Origin: Curvularia sp. ZM96
Taxonomy: Eukaryota > Ascomycota > Dothideomycetes > Pleosporales > Pleosporaceae
DNA length: 64,000 nucleotides
Direction of reading: 5' to 3'
Assembly (NCBI GenBank): GCA_022457065.1
Contig: JAJGBQ010000006.1
Span: 2,170,001-2,234,000, forward strand
A program made the position numbers and the translations under genes. A model generated the notes under the pieces. It was not told the origin of the DNA and did no database searches. It was given only the letters and a program-made list of their open reading frames with translations. Shown piece by piece: positions 34,701 to 46,291 of the stretch (position 1 is its first letter; every line of letters starts with the position of its first letter).

Positions 34701-36713
34701 CACAGCAATGACTCGAGTAAGACCAGAGACTCGCTGGAACTTGTAATCTTTTGGTTTGCTCTCGACAGCGGCACTGACAGCGGCATTCTTGATGGTTGCT
34801 CTTTTGGTGCGCTTCCAGACACTTCCGGCTTCGGTTGTCAATATGATCGACCCGTCCTGATCTACATCCACGTCTCTAGCTGCCATGTGGCTCTTCTTAG
34901 ACGACCAGATGCGGAATGGTGCAGAAAGAGCCCCCCTGATTTGCTTAGGATTTGTTGTCGACGTGCTAGCATCTTGTGACGATTCAGATCGTCGACTAAC
35001 GGCGACAGTAAAGACTTCGCCTGAAGTGGACAGTGCGCATATGGTATCACCTCCTGAAGTAATTTTGTTGATCTTGTTGGGCGCAGTGTCGTACTTTGTG
35101 GTCAGCCAGCTCTCCTTGAGGAAGTTGCTTGTGAAACCATCCAAAGGAAAGCTGACCTTTGCATAGCCGTAGTTTGCAAAGACCCAGACTTCTCGACTCT
35201 CCAGAAGGCATATTGTGGCACCGTCTATAGCCGATACAGAGTGGATTGGACTTGAAAATAGTGCAGCAGCGATTTTGCGAGGAACGACTTGCATTTCTAG
35301 AGATCGAGCGTCCGAGTCGACGATGCCTAGCTGACCTTCGTTTTTGCCAAATGTATACAATGAAGTTGCCGTGTGCACAACGGAATGTATGCGCGATGCG
35401 GCGATGCCTGTGACGATTTCGCGCTTAAGTGGACCAAAGATTTGACGGGGTACGGTTGAGATTGGGTCGTCATCTTTGACAGTAGGCTTGGGCAATGTGT
35501 AGCCAAGTTGTCCGTAAGCATTGTTGCCCCACGAAAATACCTCACCTTCTTCTGTGATGGCCAGTGTATGGTTTTGTCCCAGAGCGACGGCAGCGATATG
35601 CTTTTGACCCAGTCCGCCAGTCTCAATGCACGTAAATTGATATCTTGTGGTCTCATTGCCCGTGCCCAAACGACCACCTGGGCCATGGCCACACATGTAG
35701 AGGTTGGATACGGGGTCCGTTGTGAGAATGGCGGTATGTAGCTTGGACATGCGAACATCTTGGATGACTATCGGGGTGTTTCGAATGTGTGTCGGCAAAT
35801 CTACTGTGCTGCGCGGTTGGAGGCTTGACTCCTGTGCGGGTATTCCCATTGCTGCATAGTGTTGGTTTTGCCGGTCGCGGTGCTCTTTGTAAAAGCGTTG
35901 CAGGAGATGGTCTGGTCTGCGCAAAGTGATGCGCTCGGGAAATTGACGATCGTCTTCGTCTCCGAAGCCAAGGGTGACGTTCTTATTACTGCCAAACGTG
36001 TAGACTTCATCTCCATCTAGGGAAACAAGCGGGACAATCAGCGTCTTGCGCATCTCATCGTCGACATCGCCACTGTCTCCATGAGCCATCTCGTCGTCCG
36101 AGTCCGAGTCTTGAATGGGAGATTCTTCCGGGCGCAAAGTACGATCCTTTATCGTCATGGAGAATAGATCCAGGGGGCCGTATCCTTCCTTGTCCTTGAT
36201 CTTGACAAGTCCGCGTGCATGTTGGTTGAACCCACTGGAGCCCTGACCCAGGATGTCCTGAGTGTCTCTGTTCAAGATGAGGCGCGCAATTGCAATGTTG
36301 CCAAAGTAGAAGGCTCTATGGAGGGCCGTCCAACCATTTTCGGCATCTTGAATATACAGATCGGTCCAGGGATGCTCGAGCAGAGCCTGGGCAAAGTCAA
36401 CGGCCGTCTCAGACATGGACGATGCGGCATGGTGCAGTATTGTCATTCCAGCGGCATCGCGACTGTTGATGTCAAACCGGCTCAAGGTGGCGGCCGCACC
36501 CATGCCCATTCTGCGAGCCTTTGCATTCGTCATGGGAGACGCATTGTAACTACCCGGGCTGCCATTCACAGGTGCGGGAGATGCGCCTGGCTGCCAACCA
36601 CCGAAGCTCCTTTGTGCTGCCGCTGCCCGGTTGGTATGCGGGGGAGTTGCGAGGACATGCCGAAAGTTGTCGACATCATCTTCGAGATAGTATTTCCAGA
36701 GATAGCCGCTCAT
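31759..36713 (-). CDS. Ankyrin-RCC1-BTB protein (IBtk/Btb3 type)
   Basis: A large adaptor of 1634 residues in two exons, 36713-33596 and 33545-31759, joined across a 50-base intron. The frame opens upstream of the first ATG only with a TTG, so 36713 (MSGYLWKYYLE) is used. Domain order: two ankyrin repeats (DAAGMTILHHAA; NGWTALHRAFYFGN) in the first 170 residues; an RCC1-like propeller (VYTFGSNKN; LYMCGHGPGGRLGTGN; VFSWGNNAYGQLG; LYTFGKNEGQLG); two BTB/POZ domains (STLSDVRIPVHEFILAGRS; DVIIDLADGEMLLHSDVI); a BACK-like helical part across the intron; and a charged, Lys/Gln-rich disordered tail ending in an RGG-type box (RGGRGRTGRGGRGG). The same order occurs in animal IBtk and fission yeast Btb3, known substrate adaptors of cullin-3 ubiquitin ligases. 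The RGG end suggests RNA contact, which is inference. Confidence 0.88.
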
Positions 36714-37286
36714 GTGCCGATAAGGAAGAAGCAATCCGAGGCTTTTACGAGTAGCACCTGGCCTCAACCTCGTTGGGTCGAAGCGTATTTAAAGGTGCTG
36801 GCTGTAAAGCTGTGGATGGCTCGAGGGGAAAGAGGCGCCGGGCGCAAGTAGCCGGCGGGTTTATGCGATCGAAAGTGCTTTTTCGAAGCGGTTCGGGGTC
36901 GTGAGGAGTGTGGGGTGGAGCGAATGGTAGGTGGATGGGCGCGCGTGGAGGGCAGGGGCAAGGTGGCAAGTCGTCGCAAAGTGGTTGTCGATTTCTGTTC
37001 AAAGTCTGCGACGGACAAAATGAAAGTGGCGAATCGAGGAATGGAGGTGGGTAGAAGAGCTGGGTGGTGTGTGTGGGCTGTGAGCAAGGGGAAGGCGCGA
37101 GTGGCGGGGGTACGAAATGGTTGTGGGAAGGTACGATGGTGCTAGAGTAGTGGTTATCGATGACGAAACTACCGAGGCGATAGCGAGGGATGGTGAGTCG
37201 AAGCGTCGCGAAGGCTGAAGATGGATGAGTCAGAGGGAGGCACACGCTATGTGGTCCAGAGTTGGACTGGTCAGTGCGATGAATGA

Positions 37287-37308
37287 AGAGAGAGAGAGAG
37301 GGAGAGAG
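37287..37308. repeat. GA microsatellite
   Basis: A short purine tract of about ten GA/GG dinucleotides upstream of the BTB gene. Such tracts in fungal promoters are often nucleosome-depleted or bound by GAGA-like factors, but nothing here shows that directly. Confidence 0.75.
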
Positions 37309-38441
37309 TTAGCTATGGGAGCAAGACGCGAATGTACTTGGGTGGTGGTGCATGGCGGGCTATGGCAGCATGTCTCTATCCGTACAGAGGCCCTGGGCAA
37401 CGCAGCCAATGGGAGGCCGCCTCTGGTCCACAAGCTGCTCTCGGAGGTCGACGTTGCATGGAACGTCGACAGTAACGACCATCTGCGGCCATGTGGATGA
37501 CGACTTTGGTGTCATCAGGCCATCCGACCCTCCGACTTGGGATGAACCCAGACATGTCCATAGTAGTAGTGTGTATGGACGGAGGGGCAACGGGTTCGAG
37601 AGCAGCAGATGGACGTCCGAAGAGGGCAGGGCGGCGACACGGAGATTATGGAGATTATATACAGCGCACGCACGCTTCTGATCCACCCCGACAGGCGGTG
37701 AAGCAGCTACGGGCACTTGGCACGCGTCGCGATGTAGTGTGCGGAAGGGAGCTAGAAGCAATGGCACCGTGAACTTTGCCAGGGTGTTGGGGTAGGCTAG
37801 GGCGGACCTGTGATGGTGCCGACTCTCGTCTCCCACGACTGGCGAACCGGACAATGGCCGCCATTAAGAAAACAGTCGTTGTCACAGTTGGTTGTCGTTT
37901 ACCATTGCTTACCATGTTCTTAGTACCTACGGCTCTGTCCTTAAAAGTAGCTATAGTTGTCATAGTTGTGTATTTGCCATGTTGACAGCATAGGTGAGCT
38001 CGTATAGATTTGCGGTTTCACTGGTGGTGAGAGAGCAGAGTAGAGGAGAACAGAACAGAGTAAAGCAGAAGCAATATGCAGCAAGACATGTGGGTGGTCA
38101 ACGCCTTGGGTTCCTTGGGTGTAGAATGCATGCATGGGCTGCGCAGCTTACGGCGAACCGTAGTTGTTGAGACGAGTGCCAAGGCGCATATCGATAGCAA
38201 AAGCAAGAGGCATAGGCATGGTGGATGAACAGGGTGGTGGATGCCTGGCCACGCATACACACATGCAGTCGACTGCTGGCATCGAGGGACTCGTCACGGC
38301 GCAGACGAGACTAATCGCACAGCGGCACGACAGCAGCGGCGCCGCATCTCACCGGCGACGTGCGTAGGGCAGCACAGACAGGCCGAGAATCTGTGTGCGA
38401 CCGGTCAAAAGGTGAGGCGACAAAGGACGTCGTCGCGACCA

Positions 38442-38463
38442 GGCACCGGCACCGGCACCGGCC
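38442..38463. repeat. GGCACC hexamer microrepeat
   Basis: Three tandem near-perfect copies of a GGCACC hexamer in the non-coding region between the BTB gene and ATG13. No function is evident. Confidence 0.6.
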
Positions 38464-39425
38464 ACCGAGGCTGCGGATGGACATGTCGACGCGCGATGGT
38501 GAAGGGATGGCGAAAGATGGTGGAAGAGGGTGGGAGCGATGGCGTGCTGGTGTGCGGGCGATGCTGGACAAGGCAGCAGACGGCCATGTGATGGGCAAAT
38601 GGAGAGATGGAGCGAGATATGGACAAGACGAGAGATCGGCGGCGTCCCGATTTGCGCCCATGCACGCTGTACACGAGCGTCATTAGCGCGCCCATCATCA
38701 CTTCACTGCCCACGGCACCGCTGCACACCACAGAGTCATGCATCTTACCCCAGACTCTGCGCCCTCTCGTCCTGTCGCCGTTTAGCTTCCTGCAGCTTCC
38801 GGTAGCTTTATCTTCCCTTCCGTGTCGTCGTGCTCCGCGGCTATCTATCCACCTTAGCAGACATACCTAGTTTGGTAGCTCTCTACCTTAGCTATCTCGC
38901 GCGCCCTCGTCATTCCAACACCGCCGCGTGACTGTCTCTGCCCTGACAGTACGCCCTCCCCCGCTGCAGTACCCGTCATCGCCGTCACCTGTCGGGCACC
39001 CTCAGCTCGCCGCGTTCCTCTTCTGGCTCCTCGTCCACCTTGTTGGCCTGCCTGCCTCGTCTTTGCCTGGGGCATTCAACTCGACACGACTCAACCCATC
39101 GCCTCGCACCGCCGCCTGCCAGTCCCACATCCGCGCATCCAGCTCACCTCTGCCTAGTCCTCGCCCGATACCATGGCTGCTGCCTGAGTCCGCCCTTCTG
39201 TCTGCCTTTGCTCCCTCCCCGCGTGCTCCAGTCTCCTGAGAGCCTCTTCTGACTGTCCCGCCGCCAACCTGACTCCGCCTGCGCTCGTGATGGCTACACC
39301 CATTCATGCTCGCCTGTTCCCGCCCCAACGATAACCGTCCTACCTAAACTACTTTCCCTCGCCGCTGCCAGCCTCGTCCAAGTCGCCCACTCTCTGCTCT
39401 TCTGTACCTGCACGAGGCTGTTGCC

Positions 39426-42307
39426 ATGCATCCCTACTCACGCCCCTCGCCTCGGACCGCCTCTCCCGCAAACAGCCTCCAAACCAATCCCACACGAACA
39501 AACAACCAGCGGCATACCTCCCACGACATGGCGCCCTACTCAACAACCCCTCCTTACTCGGACCGCGCCGCCGACGAGTCCGAGGGCGAGATGATGTCCA
39601 GAGGCGGAGAGCAGCCCCCTCACTCAGACCAGAAGCACTACCACAAGGTCAACCAAGTCATCCAGGTACGTACCCTTCACCTCTTCCCATACCACTCCCC
39701 TTGGCGCATGCTGACAACATGTCTTCAGAACTTCTTCACAAAAGCTGCCCTCGCCGTCATATCGTCTCGAGTCGTGCTGCCTCCAGCATACAACAAGGAT
39801 GGCAAGCTCAAGCAGAACAAATGGGTATGCCACACCTCCCTCTATACCACCCCGTCCACATGCTGACTTGTTCCCAGTTCAACGTTGTGCTCCCCGATAG
39901 CGATGTGCTCCAGCGCCAACTCACAGACTGGAAAGTCATGGACGCCATGGCCGGCCAGCACCCATCCCTCTGTATCGACATCTACCTCGACATACAGACA
40001 CTGGGCCACACACAATCTCTTGCCATACAAGACGACGACGGAAAGAAGTGGGATGTTGCGGCTGCGCTCAACTCCGCCGACGCCGCCTCTGGATTCTCAA
40101 GTCGTGCTACAAAACCCACACAAGTAGTGTTGGAGCGCTGGAGAGTGCACGTCGGAGACAAGAGCTTGGTCCAGCCATCGGAGCTCAACGATCCTCTTCC
40201 CAACGTCTACAAAAAGGCCGTCGTCACTTTCCGTTCACTCTTCGCTTCCCTTCGCTTCATGCCTGCCTTCAGATACAACAAGCTCCTTGCCAAACAGCCT
40301 GCCACCACCCCTTCGCTCAAGCTCAACTACCGCATATCCAATGGAGACTTCAAGAGTCCCCATGTCGACACCTTGCGTCTGCCCCTCTATCCCTCCCAAC
40401 ACCCCGATGAAATTACAGAGGTCCAGAATATTGACCCGACCAATTCGCCCGTAGGCCCTTTGAGTGTAACAGTCGAATATCGCGCCAATTGCGAGTTTAC
40501 CGTGGAAAACTCCGAGTCGCTTCTCAGCTCGCAGTTCATGGGCTTAGACGACACCTATTTCGAACAAAAAGCCCGCCAAATGCCTGGCTCGCTGCCCGTC
40601 GACAAAATGAATGCCCAAGAGAGTCCCGAAATTGGCCAAGCATACGGTAGCCTCTCGACGTTCCATCAGGTTGGTCCACCTACTGGCACAAGCCCCATCT
40701 CAGCTCTCCGCGCAGCGAGAGACATGCCCTCGTCGTCGCCAACCGAGTCACCGCCGCAGAAACTACCCCCAAATCATCGCACTGCCCAGGGCTCCAAATC
40801 CTCTCTACGCTCGGTAGACACGCCTCTGCACCAGCGACGAACATCGGTCTCATTCCAGCCATTCAAGGCAGGTTCGTTATCGTCCTCGCCAGCACTCGGA
40901 AACGCAATCCCTGGCTCTCCGACAAGCTCCCTGGGAAGGCCAGGCAGTTCACTAGGCCGAAATGTTACCCCCAGTCCGCTCAACCAGCCTCGCAACCGCA
41001 CTTCCCTTAACGCCCTTCCACAAGCAGCTCTCCGAGCGCCCTCGTTACCCAACGAGACCGCCATCACCTCGTCTGCATCCAGTTCACCGAAGCCCGCGCC
41101 CATCAATCGCTACAGCAGCAGCTTTGGTCATAGGAGGAGCAAGTTTTCCTCTGGAGGCGGCAGCAAGTTGGAAGACGACAATCTCAGCAGTGGAAAGGCC
41201 AGTCCATCGTCTTCGGTACAACGTGGTTCCGATACGTTGAACGAGGGTGCTGGCGGGAGCTCCGGAGAGGTCAGGACCGACGATGAGAACATCTCTGATT
41301 TCCTTAAACTCCTCGAATCGAAAAAAGATCTCAAGAGCTTTACTCGCAGCGACAATGCCGCCAAGACAGCCACCATGCATAAAACAACGGCTCAGTTGTC
41401 CAAGTACCAGCGCATGAGAGAGTCTCACACAGGGCTTGCTGAATCTGTGTCTTCCTCGACCATGTTCCATCGCTCATCGTCTTCTTCAAGTCGTCATCTG
41501 TCTAGCGTGCCCGCCATGATTGCTGGTACCTCCGTATCAACGGCATCATCACCTGGTAAACCAATCTCACCACATACGCCACATACACCAGCCATTCCTT
41601 CTCGTCTGAGCGCAAATAGCATCATCGAATATGACCAGCCTACACGAAGTCGTAGTCGACCTGGTCCAAGGTCACGCGACCATGACCCAGTTCATGTTGA
41701 AGAGCAAAGCGAGAGCGAAGACCAGAATGGCAACGGCATCGCCATTCCCACCTCACCACGCCCTTGGCATTATACCCGCAGATCTAGCTCGGTAGCTCAA
41801 CAGGGCCGCACTCTGCCCGACGATGAACCAGATGTGTTCGGTGTGCGTTCGGCCAGTCTTCCATCCGAAGAGGTTGACCGGGCCAATGATCTACATCGCC
41901 TTACCAGTGCCGGCCTGACCTCTAGTGGGTTGTTTGCGCAAACCGAGATGCTGGCGAACAACCGCGATAACCAGAATGCCGATAATGATTCTCGTGACGA
42001 CTTGCCTCGGCCGGCGTCTACATCCAATATTGCCGCCAAGCGTGGCACCCAGGCCGGTCCCCGAGACCGAGGGGGTTTCTTCTCACACAGCTCGTCCAAC
42101 AGCATTAGCACTGGTGGCACCAGCTCCACCGAGCGGCAGAGCCGCTACAACTTTAACAGCCGCGCTGCAACCAACGTAGACGACGACGAACCCTTGCTAT
42201 TCCAGATGAGCGAAATCGGAGCCGGTGGCTCTCGACGCAGTCTCGAGGAAGCAAGAGGCAGGCTCAGTACAGGCAGCGCCGGAAAGCGTGCCTCATACTT
42301 CCGCTAG
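39426..42307 (+). CDS. atg13: Autophagy-related protein 13
   Basis: Regulatory subunit of the Atg1 kinase complex that starts autophagy; TORC1 phosphorylation of its disordered tail is known to control it. Exons 39426-39665, 39729-39824 and 39878-42307, each a whole number of codons, give 921 residues. After a Pro/Ser/Arg-rich leader comes the HORMA domain: KVNQVIQNFFTKAALAVISSR across intron 1, FNVVLPDSD after intron 2, then IDIYLDIQT, VLERWRVHV, YKKAVVTFRSLFASLRFMPA and the SVTVEYRANCEF end near residue 320. The rest is a long Ser/Pro-rich disordered region with many possible phosphosites, carrying a conserved block around DDENISDFLKLLESKKDL that in this family precedes the Atg17/Atg1-binding segments. 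The first in-frame ATG is used. Confidence 0.95.
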
Positions 42308-42928
42308 ACACTTTGGCACAGTTGCAACCACTTTTTCTCTTGTTCTTCTTGACTATATTACTACATCATCTTTGCTTCCACGGCGTCAAGGGCTTGGGTG
42401 TTCACATAATCTTTTACATTTCGGTGTTTTCTTCTTGAGCAGGCCGTAGGCGACGCGCATATTGTATTTTTTTTTTCTTGTTCATTTCGGTTCTTCCCTG
42501 TTCTCCTTTCTCAGATTGAGTACATGGCCGTCTTGGCCTGGGGCTGGATGGACCCGGCGTTTATCATGGATTTTGCGTATTACCGGGAAGGACATCTAGC
42601 TCTTACATATACCAGAGGGATGGATCTGCCTACAGCTGATTGTTTGTAGATCACAACACGCTTTGATGCACCGAGCGGGCGAACGGAGTTTCTTGTTTCT
42701 TTTGGGGGTATCATTGGGAATGGTTGAGGGCATCCTGGCTGGTCAGCTGGGACAACTTGGTCAAGATAACATCTCTGCCTATGAATCAATATGTCATTAC
42801 TCCGCTCATTTTGCATGCCACTATGATATTAAGAGCTGTCTGTTGAAATGGTGCGCTAAACGTGTCTACGAGAACGGTCGCAAAGTATACATGTAATCGT
42901 ACAACGCTCATAACCCGTACTGGACATT
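42308..42928. other. Convergent 3' intergenic region
   Basis: About 620 bases between the ATG13 and COQ5 3' ends. It holds a T run near 42466 and no supported gene. It probably contains both 3' UTRs. Confidence 0.5.
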
Positions 42929-43982
42929 CTACGCTCCCTTTGCAGCCGCGACAGGCTTGACGCCTTTATGAATAGCCGCAATGCCGTTGGTCAGGTCCTC
43001 GTAACCCTTTCCGGGCACCAAGAAGCCCGCGTCCTTGATCATATTGCTAAACTCCTCCTGGCTTGGGAAACGTGCAATGCTCTCCACCAGATACTGGTAA
43101 CTATCCCTATCTCCTGCGACCAATTGACCAATCAATGGAATAGCACCAAAGCTCCAGCGCTGATACACGGCATCAAACAGCGGGTTCTGGACCTTGCTAA
43201 ACTCGAGGCAGGCAAACACGCCGCCGGGCTTGAGCACGCGGAACGCCTCCTTGAGCGCTACATCCTTGTGGGTAAAGTTGCGGATGCCAAACGCCACCGT
43301 GTACAAGTCGACACTCTCGCTAGGAATCATGTGCAGATTCTCGGCGTTGGCTTCGACAAAGTCGAGGCGCGGCGAGCGCGCATACGGCGTCTGCAGCGAG
43401 CGCTTCTTGCCTTCAGCCAGCATGTCTGGGTTGATGTCGGCGACGGTGACGCGCGTGTGGACGTCGTGGTTGATGTGCGAGGCGTGGTCCAGCATGCGGA
43501 AGGCAATGTCGCCTGTGCCACCTGCGATGTCGAGGATGTTCATGCCGCGGTCTTGGGGTGATGATGACGGCGTGGTGAGCGGGTTCCGCCCTGGGTTCAG
43601 GTTCCGTACAAAGTGGTCCTTCCATAGCCGGTGGATGCCCAGCGACATGAAGTCGTTCATCGAGTCGTAGGATGAGGCGACTGAGGAGAAGACGGCGCCG
43701 ACTACATGGTTTCTTGTTAGCGATGCCATCCTTTGTGACAACGTATGAGACATAGAACCTACCTCGCTGCTCCTTGAGCGCCTCGGCGATCGTCTCAAAG
43801 CCAAAGTGCGTCGTCGGTGATCCATCTTGTGGAGACTTTGGCGGCGGAGGTGGTGGCGGAGACTGTTGCTGCGGGCGTGCTTGTCTGATCGAGCAGGAAA
43901 AACATCTGTACGACTCTCCTGCTGTCCTCCTCTTGCTGCTCGCCAGCAATTGACGGCCTATCTGTTGTCTGGGGGCATGCAT
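42929..43982 (-). CDS. coq5: Ubiquinone biosynthesis C-methyltransferase Coq5
   Basis: S-adenosylmethionine-dependent 2-methoxy-6-polyprenyl-1,4-benzoquinol methylase of the UbiE/Coq5 family, acting in coenzyme Q synthesis on the mitochondrial inner membrane. Two exons, 43982-43763 and 43701-42929, give 330 residues; the 61-base intron has a GTAGGT donor and TAG acceptor. The N-terminus (MHAPRQQIGRQLLASSKRR) is Arg-rich and suits a mitochondrial presequence, followed by a run of seven prolines. Family motifs: FGFETI, VFSSVASSYDSMNDFMSLGIHRLWKD, the SAM motif LDIAGGTGDIAF, VADINPDML, FGIRNFTHKDVALKEAFRVLKPGG and the GIAAIHKG end. The frame runs upstream to TTG only; 43982 is the first ATG. It is divergent from the BCKDH gene 289 bp away. 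Confidence 0.95.
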
Positions 43983-44271
43983 CGTTGACAATGGATGTGG
44001 TAATGGCTGAACAAAAGAAAGCCTTGGCAACGTAACTTTCTCGATGCGCTATGACACGCCCAAGGCCGGGGAGTGGCTTTTTGGCTAGCGCCCGCCCGTC
44101 GCGGTGATCAAGCTTGCACGGCGGACGGACAGTGGGCATGCCGTTGGCTTTGGCCGCGGTAACGCTGGTTCCCACTTACGCCGACGCTTGCCGCCCGGAC
44201 TTCCCCAGACTCTTGATATACCTTCATCCTGCCATTCCCCCCCGCAATCTAAGAATGTAGCATAATACAAA
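43983..44271. promoter_or_regulatory. Shared bidirectional promoter of COQ5 and BCKDH E1 alpha
   Basis: Only 289 bases separate two divergent start codons, so both promoters and both leaders must lie here or overlap. Both products work in mitochondria. I cannot name a factor site. Confidence 0.55.
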
Positions 44272-45814
44272 ATGTCTTTCCGCTACACTTCGCGGAGACT
44301 GCAACTCCAGCGGCTGCTGAGCCCTCAGGCTCGCCCCAATGCGTCCCCTAGGGCAACAAACACGCCCTGGCAGGCTTGCCGGGGTGTTGCTTCTACGCCC
44401 ACGGCTGAGAGGTGAGTCTTGTTGTGTGTCGAGGTTGTTGCTACAGGAAGACTGACATGGTGTTACAGAGTATTGTTTCCCGGTGCCCTGAACAGCGAGT
44501 TCACAAACACTATGGAGTTTATGCATCCATCCAAGGCCAAAGCCATCTCCACTTACCGCGTCATGGATCAGTATGGCGACATAATAAACAAGGAGGTTGG
44601 CGTTGAGACTTCAGATGAAGAGGCTTTGACTCTGTACAAGAACATGGTTAAGCGTCAGTGACACATGGCTCTCCGCTCTTGGACGTTTGATTGACCGGTC
44701 GCAGTGAGCATAATGGATCTTCTCATGTTTGAAGCGCAACGGCAAGGCAGATTGTCATTCTACATGGTGAGACACTATGATATATATGCATGGAACTTCA
44801 CACTGATTTGGAAAGGTCTCTGCTGGCGAGGAAGGCATTGCTATCGGATCAGCCAGTGCCCTCTCCCCATCCGATGTCATCTTTTGTCAATATCGCGAGT
44901 CGGGCGTATACCTCCAACGCGGTTTCACGCTCTCGTCTTTTATGAACCAGCTTTTCGCAAACGCCAAAGACAACGGCTTGGGCCGGAACATGCCTGTACA
45001 CTATGGCAGCAAGGAACTCAACATTCACACCATCAGCTCCACCCTCGCAACGCAAATACCGCACGCGGCCGGCGCAGCTTATGCACTGAAGATGCAAAAC
45101 ATTCAAAATCCAGGCACAGAGCCACGAGTTGCAGTCTGTTACTTTGGCGAAGGCGCTGCCAGTGAAGGAGACTTCCACGCAGCCCTCAACATTGCCGCGA
45201 CCCGCCAAGTTCCGTGTATCTTCATCTGCCGCAATAACGGCTACGCAATCTCCACACCCACATCCGACCAATATCGGGGTGACGGAATCGCATCTCGCGG
45301 CGCAGGATACGGCATTGCTACTCTTCGTGTAGATGGCAACGACATCTTCGCCGTTCGCCGCGCCACAGCCGAAGCACGCCGCCTGGCCCTTCAAGACGGC
45401 GGCAAACCCGTCTTGATCGAAATGATGGCGTACCGTGTTGGCCACCACAGCACCTCGGACGACTCATTTGCCTACCGTCAGCGTGTCGAAGTCGAAGACT
45501 GGAAACGCCGCGACAACCCCATTACGCGATTGCGAAAATGGCTTGAAGGACGGCAGCTATGGGATGAGGACAAGGAAAAGGCGTTGAGAAGCACGACAAG
45601 AAAAGAGGTACTCAAGGCATTTGAGGAAGCCGAGAAGGAGAAGAAACCCAGCATTCGCAATGCGTTTGAGGGCGTCTGGGAAAATCTGACTGAGGAGCAG
45701 AGGGCTCATGCGGAAGAGTTGAAGGATATTCTGCAAAGATATCCCAAGGAATACGATCTCGATGGGTTCGAGGGCGGGATTAAGGGACTGGATGAGATGC
45801 TGGAAAAGAAATAG
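44272..45814 (+). CDS. Branched-chain 2-oxo acid dehydrogenase E1 alpha subunit
   Basis: The thiamine-diphosphate E1 alpha subunit of the mitochondrial branched-chain keto-acid dehydrogenase complex (BCKDHA), which decarboxylates the 2-oxo acids of Leu, Ile and Val. Exons 44272-44411, 44469-44653, 44705-44766 and 44816-45814 give 461 residues, with all joins in frame. An Arg-rich mitochondrial presequence (MSFRYTSRRLQLQRLL) is followed by YRVMDQYGDI, EAQRQGRLSFYM, SAGEEGIAIGSASAL and QYRESGVYLQRGF. The ThDP/Mg motif GEGAASEGDFHAALN and the segment CRNNGYAISTPTS are intact, as is the region of regulatory serines (GHHSTSDDSFAYR). Closest alternative is pyruvate dehydrogenase E1 alpha, but YRVMDQYG and RESGVYLQRG are typical of the branched-chain enzyme. 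Confidence 0.95.
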
Positions 45815-46291
45815 AGGGTCTGCAAAATAGAAAGTATTCACGTTTACTATATCATATGCCATTTGGGTTGATGAAAGCGGTAGCTTCGAACTATTGCTGA
45901 GGTGATATCATTGTGTCTAGACCAGCATCTTGGTTTACATAGTTTTGTCCAACGACATGGCTGTGCTTCACCTGGTAACCACGCAACATCCTTACTTTTT
46001 CTCCTCGGATGTTCCTGGACGAAAGGGATTTTTTTACACTGCAAAATCTAGCAACGCAGAGAAAAGTTGATGACAACTCCTTCACTACACTTACACTCGG
46101 TACCACAGCACCGGCATGATGTTAAAACAATAGAAAAGTAGCACAAAACTATTCCATATATTCAACCCTGTCAAATTATGAGGAAATAATGTACACTATC
46201 ACAACAACTGCACATGGTATATATTCATACACAAGCAAATCTCTTATATACCCAATATATGGTTCCTTTCTATATTCAAGAAGAGAAAAGA
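45815..46291. other. Convergent 3' intergenic region
   Basis: About 480 AT-rich bases between the BCKDH and RAD4 3' ends. No gene; it likely holds both 3' UTRs. Confidence 0.5.

Larger units (their letters stand above)
36714..39425. promoter_or_regulatory. Long divergent upstream region of the BTB gene and ATG13
   Basis: About 2.7 kb between two divergent starts, the largest gap in the conserved block. Several frames of 100-166 codons occur on both strands but overlap each other, have biased Pro/Arg/Ser/His content and no domain, so I treat them as chance frames in GC-rich leader DNA. It contains a GA microsatellite and a GGCACC-type hexamer repeat. The stretch from about 38740 to 39425 is C/T-rich, as in a long 5' leader of ATG13. 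Confidence 0.5.

Noticed and set aside
37360..39328. Frames of 100-164 codons on both strands between the BTB gene and ATG13
   Set aside because: They overlap each other, have biased composition and no domain or splice logic; they are treated as chance frames in GC-rich leader DNA.
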